A stretch of 64,000 bases of DNA. It comes from Rhizopus sp. PT2906 (lineage: Eukaryota; Mucoromycota; Mucoromycetes; Mucorales; Rhizopodaceae). A model generated the notes under the pieces. That model worked only from the letters and a program-made list of their open reading frames with translations, made no database searches and was not told the DNA's origin. Positions 55,688 to 64,000 of the stretch are shown piece by piece (within the stretch, counting starts at the first letter, position 1; every line of letters begins with the position of its first letter). Position numbers and translations under genes: made by a program. Location: the NCBI GenBank assembly GCA_025529335.1, contig JAMYHX010000170.1, positions 39,518 to 103,517 on the forward strand, read 5' to 3'.

Positions 55688-57024
55688 ATGAAGAAAGACG
55701 GAATAAAATCTTATTATCAAGCAAAAATTGAAGAATGCGAATTAATTTTAAATGAAAAGACTCAGGACTTGCGTCGTTTAGAAGCACAAAGAAACGCTTT
55801 AAACGCAAAAGGTATAGTTAATCTTGGTATTCCCTTTATTCTTACCATTATTATTATTAGTACGTCTTTTAAAAGAGGAACTTCAGTTATTGCAGGAGCC
55901 CGGTTCATATGTAGGTGAAGTTGTAAAAGTGATGGGTAAAAAGAAAGTTTTGGTCAAGGTAAAGATAATCAATAGATTGCATTCACACACAAAGCAGCCA
56001 TTCTGACTTCTATTAAAAAGGTTCATCCTGAAGGAAAATTTGTGGTTGATATTGCTTCCGACATTGACATTTCTCAATTGACACCTTCAACTCGTGTTGC
56101 ACTTCGTAACGACTCTTATCAACTTCATAAAATATTACCCAACAAGATTGATCCTCTTGTTTCACTCATGATGGTTGAAAAAGTACCAGACTCTACTTAT
56201 GAAATGGTCGGTGGTTTAGATCAACAAATCAAGGAAATTAAGGAAGTGATTGAATTGCCAGTGAAGCATCCTGAACTTTTTGAATCCCTTGGTATTGCTC
56301 AACCCAAGGGTGTTCTCCTTTACGGTCCTCCTGGTACAGGAAAGACACTGTTAGCAAGAGCAGTGGCCCATCATACGGACTGTCGTTTTATTCGTGTGTC
56401 TGGTTCAGAATTAGTACAAAAATATATTGGTGAAGGTAGTCGAATGGTTCGTGAATTGTTTGTAATGGCAAGGTAAGGAATTTTGCTTGATATAAGGAAA
56501 GATGTTAATTATGGTATAGAGAGCATGCACCTTCGATTATTTTCATGGATGAAATCGATTCTATTGGCTCAGCTCGTATGGAAAGTGGAGGAGGAGGAGA
56601 TTCTGAAGTACAGAGAACCATGTTGGAACTACTAAATCAGTTGGATGGTTTTGAACCTACAAAGAATATCAAGGTCATCATGGCTACAAATCGTATAGAC
56701 ATCTTGGACGCTGCATTACTGCGTCCTGGTCGTATTGATCGTAAGATTGAATTCCCTCCACCAAGTGAAGAAGCACGTGCAGACATTTTAAAGATCCATT
56801 CTCGTAAAATGAATCTAACAAGGGGCATCAACCTTCGTAAGATTGCTGAAAAGATGAGTGGAAGTAGTGGTGCTGAAGTTAAGGCTGTTTGTACAGAAGC
56901 CGGTATGTTTGCTTTGCGTGAACGTCGTGTTCATGTCACTCAAGAAGACTTTGAAATGGCTGTTGCAAAGGTTATGAAGAAGGATTCAGATGCAAATACA
57001 AGTTTAAAGAAACTTTGGAAATAA
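55688..57024 (+). CDS. RPT6: 26S proteasome regulatory ATPase Rpt6 (PSMC5)
   Basis: Exons 55688-55811, 55861-55958, 56021-56472 and 56520-57024 encode 392 residues. Coiled-coil N-terminus (LNEKTQDLRRLEAQRNALNAKVRLLKEELQ, in two exons), OB fold (GSYVGEVVKVMGKKKVLVKVHPEGKF), then the AAA+ domain with Walker A GPPGTGKTLLARAVAHHTDCRF, Walker B IIFMDEIDSIG, and the arginine-finger helix RPGRIDRKIEFP. It ends SLKKLWK, a terminal motif of Rpt6. The subunit unfolds and translocates ubiquitinated substrates in the 19S base. Tail-to-tail with the next gene, 12 bases apart. Confidence 0.97.
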
Positions 57025-57036
57025 ACTATTTAATTG

Positions 57037-57809
57037 CTATTTTTTTGTATTCGAGAGTTTTTTTTCCAAATCTGCTAATTCTGCTTCTAAAGTGTGTAGT
57101 TTGGTATCGAGTAGTTCATTGTATTCTTGTTCTGAGATCTGGTGAATAGGAAACCAAGAGGGTAAGTGAAATTGACGAAAGAACGTCGATATCTGTGTCT
57201 CTTCTGGACTATTTTGTTGTTTGATAATCATTTCCTGTCGCCAGTTATTGCCTGCTGTGTATATCATCTGAAGACCTGAGCAGATCGCCCCAAACATGAT
57301 TGCACCAGAAGGTGCTGTCTTTGGTCCACCTAGATGTGCGATTAATAGAGCGTATATGACAAAAACTTGAATAAAACTTACGAAAGACTGCAGATAATAA
57401 ACCACCTGTGGTTGCACCTGCCATTGTGCTGCTAATCAATGCATCTACATCTTTTGTCTGTGAATCTTTCAGTCCAAACTGTGAATTCTTTTGTCGTTGG
57501 TAGGTAATAAATGTTTCTCTAACCACTAGTCAAGCTGCATATTAGTCATGCATAACGTATATATACAAGTATATATAGCTTACAAAAAAAAGTAGTAGCA
57601 AACACACCACAGCTCATTCCAGTAGAAATAGCATATTGCTTGACAGGGGCATTCTTTAAGACAGCTATAGTAGCTCCACTGGTTGCGCCCATAGCGCCTA
57701 ATTTGTAGAATAAGTAATTGATCATACAAAATAGCTTCCCTTGAATTTTACCTGAAATTCCAGAACCCCAAAGCACATTCTCAAGTGCCTCTTTACTCCT
57801 TGTATTCAT
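57037..57809 (-). CDS. Tim17/Tim22-family-like mitochondrial membrane protein
   Basis: Exons 57752-57809, 57594-57697, 57382-57535 and 57037-57329 on the minus strand encode 202 residues. The sequence NVLWGSGISGAMGATSGATIAVLKN, then ALISSTMAGATTGGLLSAVFR and GAIMFGAICSGLQM gives about three or four Gly/Ala-rich helices with GxxxG/SxxxG packing motifs, as in Tim17/Tim22/Tim23 proteins. A C-terminal amphipathic coiled tail (LHTLEAELADLEKKLSNTKK) follows. Family members form inner-membrane translocase channels or are fungal accessory relatives. Exact subfamily not resolved. Confidence 0.7.
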
Positions 57810-58698
57810 TTTGTGACAATTAAAAAAAAAAGAAGTAAAAGGGCTCAAGCCACTTTAAGTGGCGAACTGGGTTATAATTGCATGATGTGTAACAGCCACA
57901 ATGGTGATTTTTTTTTCTTAAAGGAGTGGTTAGCTGTGTAAGAAGAGTTCTGAGGGTTAGTGTTTGAATTTATTACATACTACACTAGATATATAGATAT
58001 ATAGATATATACTGAAATGAATGACGAAATGGATGTGAATGGTATAATAAAGAACTTACTCCCCTTTGTTGTGATGAAATGCATTTGTTTATAATATACA
58101 CTTTTCCCCGAAATTAGTGGCACACTTTGTTATGTAATGTTTTAGAGACACAAGACAAAGACAAAAAAGAAGTACTCTTTGAGACTAACCTTTATTCTGA
58201 GATAAAGACATAAGGAGCATACAAATAAATGAATGATCTACTATTTATAGTTGCTATCAAATGGCTGGTAAGCCACTATGCTAAGCGTGGATTATAATTA
58301 CTGAGGATATGATTGACTAACGGTTCCTGAATTCATAAAGAAAACTTTTAATTCGTTCCTGATACTGACCTTATTGTTCATTTCATGATCTGGGCTATGA
58401 CACTGCTTTTACCATAAAAGGATTATCTTTTAAAGAAGTGTATCCTTTTGTATAAAGAAGTAATGTTTTATATTCAAAGAAGAGATTCTGTTTAATTTGA
58501 CTTATCATTAAAAGTGTGTACATGTAATCTTATAATGTATGGATTCACTCTATTCATACTGATTGCAGCTGTTTATCTCAATATCAGTCGTAAGCAGACA
58601 TTGTTCTACGACACACTTACAAAAAACACAAACACACTTTTTTATATTTTTCTGGCACACTTTCGAATTTAGATTATTTGGCACAAAGTGTGCCAAAA
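57810..58698. other. Intergenic region and left flank of the Tc1 element
   Basis: No gene. Includes a 15-base palindrome GCCACTTTAAGTGGC at 57849-57863 in the Tim17-like promoter, and three copies of the TGGCACACTTT motif (58118-58129, 58653-58663 direct, 58684-58695 inverted) that may be ends of a Tc1-related or MITE-like element. Confidence 0.45.
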
Positions 58699-60055
58699 TT
58701 AAAGAGGTTGTTTATTGAGGCACCTATCAAACTTTGAAGCTGAGTAGCGTCAGAAGCCCTTTAAGTCACTGAGAAGCGCCATATTTCAAGCTTCAGAGAT
58801 TCTACTGGTTAGAGTTTCATTATCCAGAAGCTTTTCTCTCTTCAACTTACTCTTAACAACGGGCCAAAATTGTTCAATTGGATTTAATTCAGGTGAATAA
58901 GGTGGAAGATAGACACATCCATAGCCACTTCTTACTATATATTTTTCAATATCTTCCGTTGTATGGATTGGTGAGTTATCCATCACAATGTAATTGCCTT
59001 TGAATTCCTCATGTTTATCCAAGTTATCTAATGTACTTGCAATAAAATTAAAATAGTGTCCAGTAACTGTGTCTATTGTTCTTCTTGCTACTGCTCCATT
59101 TACTTTTTTCTTCTTTGAAGATGTCATTGGTCTTCTTATTTTGATATTAACAACATCATATGGGGATATAGCACCCAATATGGTGGTTGTTTTAGTTTTT
59201 GTCGTAGGCTGAACAACTTCAGCTCGAGTTCCTTTCTTTGATCAAGCCATGGTTCTTTTCAGGTTTATATGAAAAGCAGACTCATCAACAAGCATGCAAT
59301 TACTTTCGGAATCCATATCAGTTTCATTCCACTTTTGAATCCAAGTATATCTCTTTTCAATACTTTCAGGAGAATTTCTTTCTTTTGAATGAAAGTGTGC
59401 TTTTTTGAGAGTCAAAGCTCATTTCTCGGTCTTAAACCTATGAACTGCGCTCTTTGAGACTTCCAAGTCTTTAAACTCATTAGTGAGGCTTTCCATAGCT
59501 TGATCCAGAGTTGCGGAAGGGGAGTCTTTACGCTCCCGCTTAAGAAAAGCTTGATGTTCATTATTTAAAGTGTCAGGTCTCCCGGCTTTGAATTTGCCTT
59601 CATTGGAAGCATTCTCCTTAGATTCTTTTTGATTTTTTTCAAACCAGTTGTAAGCAGTGCGACGAGAAATATTTAGTTGTTTTCCTGCTTTTCCTGCTGT
59701 TAAGCCTTTCTCATATATCAAATAAAAGAAGTGCTCTTTGATATCATCACCATAAACTCTGTAGGTTCCTTTTTCAACTTTCTTCTTGGAGAGCACTTCA
59801 TCTTTTTGAATATCAGAACTGACCTTTTGCTCGCGTTCAGGTGGTTTAAAGCCCAAATATTCATCAAAATTTGTAACGTTATCCAAAGGATATTGTTCCT
59901 CGTTCAACTTCCATAGATATAGCCTCATTACCAAACTCATCAACAGCGCTATCCTTTCCGTCTTTGTAGTAAATTTGAAAATTTATTGTAACTAATTTGT
60001 ATACATATATCAATAAAGTGTGTATTATCTTTGAAGTGTTCATTGTTGGATTCAT
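58699..60055 (-). pseudogene. Tc1/mariner transposase pseudogene (DD34E)
   Basis: One reading frame on the minus strand from about 59943 down to TAA at 58699-58701 reads as a Tc1/IS630-type transposase: a helix-turn-helix N-terminus (GLTAGKAGKQLNISRRTAYNWFEK, GRPDTLNNEHQ), then DDE catalytic residues in LVDESAFHIN, VMDNSPIHTTEDIEKY and PPYSPELNPIEQFWPVVKSK, with 34 residues between the last Asp and Glu. The frame is broken by four in-frame TGA codons (KTEK*, TMA*SKKG, SEA*NMA, KGF*RYS) and no TAA/TAG before the end. The N-terminal 40 codons also need a frameshift to join. Inactive copy. The true right end is not visible. Confidence 0.85.
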
Positions 60056-60205
60056 TGTTATATAGAGATTGCTGTTTATGTTGGAATTATTGTTGTTAAT
60101 GTTGAAGTAATAACTAAAAAAGTGATTGACTTTATTCTTTTTTGCTCTTGTTACTTTTTGTTGACATATAAAAAGTTTATAAAGTCTACTTTTAAGTACT
60201 TGCAA

Positions 60206-61853
60206 GGCTTTGAATGTTGTTGTTTATTGATTGAGACAAAATGATTAAAGAAAAAGAAAAAAATTTGAAGGCGAAAAAAGTGAAATATCATTTTATGCCT
60301 TCTGTTACTTCTCTTTGTGTTAAACATGTGTAAGCTTTAACTATAATGAAAAGAATACGATGCTGTAGCAATGAAGCAAATGAATAAACACAATTGTACC
60401 ATGACAACAATGTTCATAAAAATACCGGATAAGCTATCTGAGCTATTTTTACGTTCATTTAAGCCTCTTCTGTTTCTCTCTCCCTCCCTCTCTCTCTCTC
60501 TTGATATCTTTACCAAACAAACCATTGTATTTTTTCTTTTGTTATTGTCTAGACCACAATTCCAAATAACCTTTGACATTCCCTTTTCACTTTCAGTATA
60601 AACTTCCGTCTGTTTTCTTTTTATTATTTGTTGTATCTTTCTAATATAAACAGTACAATGTCTTTTTGTGAATGCACAATAGTAAAAGTACCTTCATTGC
60701 TCCTTTTTCCTTTCCTTCTTTTAATCTGAATCCTCTTTTTTCCTAATTCTATCCCCCTTCTTCCTTTTTTCTTTTCTCATTTACCTGTGAGAAGTCTATA
60801 CCCATTCTTTGTTAGCTGCTTATCTTGATTTATATCACAACTTATCGACGTTCGAATAAACATCACTGTTAATTGAGGTTCATAACATTTAAATAAATCA
60901 CTCTAAAAGAAATAATAAACATGTTCTGCTTACCTTTCCTTTATCCTCCTTGTTCATCTGCTGGTATCCACCTTTGATTCAACGTACATTCTACTTCCTT
61001 TCAGTACTGCTGAATGGCTATAATTTAAACCAACAGTCCTTAATTCGAAAGAAAAGGAATTGATTCTGAAAAGTGAAATAGTGGACTTGTAAATATTTTT
61101 TAGGAGACACCTTCCATAAGAATTCTATGGATGTCTATAGACTTCCTTACAGTTTCTGATCACGATAATGACCTGAAAACAACATCATCAGAAACTAATC
61201 AAGAGAATCACAAAATCAACTTGTAAAGAACTAAAAAATACTATACACACTTTTGAATGCCCCCCTTTTTGCTGCCTTTTTTTTTTTTTTTTTTTTACTC
61301 TTGTTAATTGTTAATCATGTAAAACTACCAGATGTATCCAAATGGCCCATCTGCATGTAGCGTAATGCAATTAACCCTTTTTTTTACTCTTGTTAATCGT
61401 AATCGCACCCTTTACCCTTTTGGGAGTAGAGCTGTCTTCACCTTCACGTGATTACCCCTGTTAGTAGAAGCTTTTGTTGCTTTGAAGCTAAGAAAGACAT
61501 TGTACCGTATAGGTAAAATAAAGCTAATAAAAAAAAATATACTTTAAATTAGAATGAAGTTACTGTCTGGTTAATTTATTTGTGATCGAGATATTTGGAT
61601 TCTATTGCTATCAATTATAATCGTTTCTATTCGCTGTGTGTTTATCAGTTGTCTACAATCAAAATATAATAAATACTTTACCCGTACGCCTATGAGGATC
61701 CTCTTTTAAAATATAGATGAAAGGAAGAGCCTCAAATATAAAATGTACTTTTTTATACATAGAAACTGTTCAATATATATGAGTTTATTATTTTAAAAAA
61801 GGGTATAACATGGGATAAAAAATAATGACTTTAACTTAGAGGCAATTGCTTGC
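60206..61853. other. 1.6 kb intergenic region
   Basis: No gene recognised. Long T/C-rich stretches, a CT tract at 60475-60501, a run of about 22 T near 61275-61296, and a 20-base sequence ending ACTCTTGTTAAT that occurs twice (about 61289-61308 and 61377-61397). Confidence 0.5.
60475..60501. repeat. CT-rich microsatellite
   Basis: Imperfect CT repeat in intergenic DNA. Confidence 0.8.
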
Positions 61854-63842
61854 TTATTCTTTAGTACTGGTATCATGACTTCGTTTTCTCTTTCCAGTAT
61901 TAAAACATGGTGATATAAATCGTGAATTCTTCGAGGTAACTTTTACTTCTGGTACATACTTTCTTACAAGTTCATTGGTTTGTTCCATGGTTAGCCTGGC
62001 TTGATAAACGGTTTTTAAGATTGGTAACAATTTAATGTTGATATCATCAGGCTCTTCAGGTAAAAACAAAGGATCTGTACAATTAATTCGAGTAACATAT
62101 CCCATTGGTGAATCACATAAAACCAGCGAAAACTTGTTCTCTACAGGAAGATTTACCAACACTAACAGTTAACATATCGACAAATGTAAAGATTATGTAA
62201 ATCATCACTTACCGAACATGAGAAACCCAACAAGAATAAATTCACGTACTGAATTTGGCGCTGTTTTATGCAAATTATACAACATGTCTTTTAGTACCTT
62301 CACCATTTTAAACGAACCATCATATAATTCCTTCGTCTGATCTTCATATCTACCACACTCGGAACATCCATATTCTAAGTGTTGGCGCTTTGTTGTATTT
62401 TTGGTATTTGTATATAAGAACAGTAGGAGTCAATAGCTAACAATTACTATTCTTTATTCAAAGTTGAGAGAGGAACTAATAAATGAGGGTACGGCCCGAA
62501 TATATATGAGAGGTGACGACTGTAAATGTCTGACGCCGTCTATTAGCTGAGAATGAATAAACAGAGAATTAAGAGATGTGTGATCTATGTAAACACGACA
62601 CGCTTAAATAACAAGTCTACTTTTCTTCCAATCAACTTCCTCTCCATTTTCTCTTCTCCTGCTATCGCTCCCTCATTATTTCTGGTTGCAGAAGACGATT
62701 TGCTCGACTTTTCGCCCCTAAAGTATATAGAGCAGGAAATCGTTAGTACATGAAAGTCGCCAAAGTTAGATATATATGTACTAACCCTCTACAGCTTATT
62801 TTGGAATCATCAAATACAGTATCCAAAAAAATCCAGACTCTGCGAAGTACATCTCCTTCTGATTGGTCAGTCAATGGCAAATGATTGTATTTAAATAACT
62901 TTAAATACTCTAAAAGAGTATTTCATATCCAGTCAGAAGCAGGACACTCCAATTCTTGAGTTAATTGTCTTTTTAATGAGATAGCATCAGTAGATTTTTG
63001 CAAAGATTCAATATACTTGTTAACGTTAGGAGGTAATTCAACTAGTTGTTTCATCTTAAAATTTTCAATTTCATCAATCTCTTCATCGGTCAAGTACTTC
63101 TTCCAGTTGATATCGCTTAAGTCTAATACCATTGAATGGACTGGACTAGAAAAAAAATACTCATTAGTATGTATCTTTAGAAATATTGCGCAGTACTTAC
63201 TGTTCATAGGTACAGTTAAGAGCAAATTCTTTCATCTTTTTTTCTACAATAGTGCCGGTCGATAACTTCCACATCTTGCTCTCATTTAAATTGTTGAACA
63301 TGTGCTTGACTTTTTCTTTATCATCTGGAAATAACTTTAACTGTTTTGTTGTATTGCTAGAAGAAGAATCAGAACTAGTTGTTGTTAATGAGGATAGTTC
63401 ACTATCACCACTACCGACGTTTCCGGGGGCTTGGGGTGCATAATGACTAATACCAAGTCTTTTGTCGTTAATTGCCATGGCAATATGTTCCCAATTAGGT
63501 CTAGTTTTGCCCTAAGAAAAGAAAATGAATGGTTTGGAAACTTTTTACTGAAAACAAACTTACGTATTTAATATTTAAATCATTTAATACTTTTGATATT
63601 CTGCTACACCATGCTGTTTTATATACGATGAGTGAAGTTGCGTTGTCGTAAGATTCTACAATGAAGCTTGTTAATTGCTCACATATTTTAGCTATATTGA
63701 TAGGCATTCCAGTAGAACTTAATGTATGAATTGCAGCTTTAATATCTATTTTAAATTTTAGCAGGAGTATCATATTTAACTATATCAATTAACCCTTACT
63801 CTCTTCTTTTTCAAGCCAAAACGCGTCGTTTAGTGAGGACAT
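61854..63842 (-). pseudogene. Broken member of a lineage-specific protein family
   Basis: Exon-like pieces on the minus strand read as one protein: first exon from the ATG at 63842 (MSSLNDAFWLEKEE), then DIKAAIHTLSSTGMPINIAKI, KTRPNWEHIAMAINDKRLGI, SMVLDLSDINWKKYLTDEEI, LECPASDWI. An in-frame TGA (about 62925) interrupts before NTLLEYLKLFKYNHLPLTDQ. Later pieces read EYGCSECGRYEDQTKELYDG, then VRETF-like PNSVREFILVGFLMFG and, after an intron, LVNLPVENKFSLVLCDSPMGYV to a KRKRSHD end at 61854. I recall similar proteins as abundant repeated families of unknown function in Mucorales genomes. A segment of about 220 bases (62380-62600) does not fit and may be inserted. Confidence 0.55.
62380..62600 (+). 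mobile_element. Possible solo-LTR-like insertion
   Basis: A segment interrupting the coding blocks of the surrounding pseudogene. On the plus strand it begins TGTTGGCGC and ends CGACA, and contains TATATAAG-like and AATAAA-type sequences as LTRs do. No clean target-site duplication is visible, so this is tentative. Confidence 0.3.
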
Positions 63843-64000
63843 TATTTTACTTTGGTAGTTATGACAATGGTAATGTTGGCGAAACGAAGACAGAGGATGT
63901 GGTTAAAGGCTTTCTAGCCACGATTTTATTCTCAGATTTAATATAAAATAAAATTTTTAAGGTTCTATTGTTCCTTATATCTTTCAAAGTTGCTGTTGTA
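63843..64000. other. Upstream region of the last pseudogene
   Basis: AT-rich sequence to the end of the window; no feature seen. Confidence 0.5.

Noticed and set aside
55261..58606. Near-identical 19-base motif (TAARCAGACATTGTTCTAC) at about 55261 and 58590
   Set aside because: One mismatch over 19 bases in AT-rich DNA can occur by chance in 64 kb; flanks do not match.
58699..59943. UGA as a sense codon in the Tc1 transposase
   Set aside because: Normal genes here end in TGA (for example L2HGDH), so reassignment is unlikely; decay by C-to-T change is simpler.
1..64000. CRISPR arrays, rRNA and tRNA genes, biosynthetic gene cluster
   Set aside because: No regularly spaced direct repeats, no rRNA-like tracts or cloverleaf candidates, and neighbouring genes are unrelated housekeeping functions.

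Overview
The window is eukaryotic nuclear DNA and reads as an early-diverging filamentous fungus, most likely Mucoromycota (Mucorales-type). The support is AT-rich intergenic DNA with long T and CT tracts, genes packed 0.1-1 kb apart, many introns of about 40-90 nt with GT-AG (sometimes GC-AG) ends, and a fungal-plus-opisthokont gene set: Pho85 and a separate CDK5/PCTAIRE-type kinase, dynactin p25, a tail-anchored FHA protein, Zn2Cys6 and C2H2 regulators, and transposon remnants of kinds I associate with this group. I found no tRNA, rRNA or CRISPR array. I assembled the gene models by hand from reading frames and splice sites. For every multi-exon gene the summed exon length is a multiple of three.

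Layout. 0-10 kb: the 3' part of a PTC7-like phosphatase, a decayed Fanzor/TnpB-like nuclease remnant, a Tyr-rich small protein, an FHA coiled-coil t-SNARE-like tail-anchored protein, a SAM methyltransferase, APC10, a PRL phosphatase, a PQ-loop transporter, a C2H2 factor and GAPDH (minus). 11-13.5 kb: gene-poor, with retroelement-like and MULE-like debris. 13.9-24 kb: L2HGDH, a 12-exon CDK, an ankyrin protein, a GRIP golgin, CCT6, intronless Pho85 and a small coiled-coil protein. 24-26 kb: no assignable gene. 26-34 kb, all minus: a kinesin-4, two small secreted six-cysteine (knottin-pattern) proteins and a beta-trefoil lectin/DUF3759 protein. 35-50 kb: a TRAIP-like RING protein, an RBM25-type splicing factor, an F-box/EF-hand protein, a HAL/NPR-type kinase, dynactin p25, a secreted subtilase, a bromodomain-ankyrin-bromodomain chromatin protein and a ThrE/Prm10 transporter. 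51-58 kb: a Zn2Cys6 regulator, an Asn/Glu-rich protein, an AIG1-type GTPase, proteasome ATPase Rpt6 and a Tim17-like membrane protein. 58-64 kb: a Tc1/mariner pseudogene and a broken member of an apparently lineage-specific family.

The genes are mostly unrelated housekeeping functions and do not form a cluster. The most distinctive parts are the secreted-protein stretch at 30.8-34.0 kb (two knottin-pattern peptides beside a lectin-type protein), the eukaryotic TnpB-like (Fanzor) relic at 1.1-1.9 kb, introns that split start codons, and transposon pseudogenes whose internal stops in the readable frame are all TGA.
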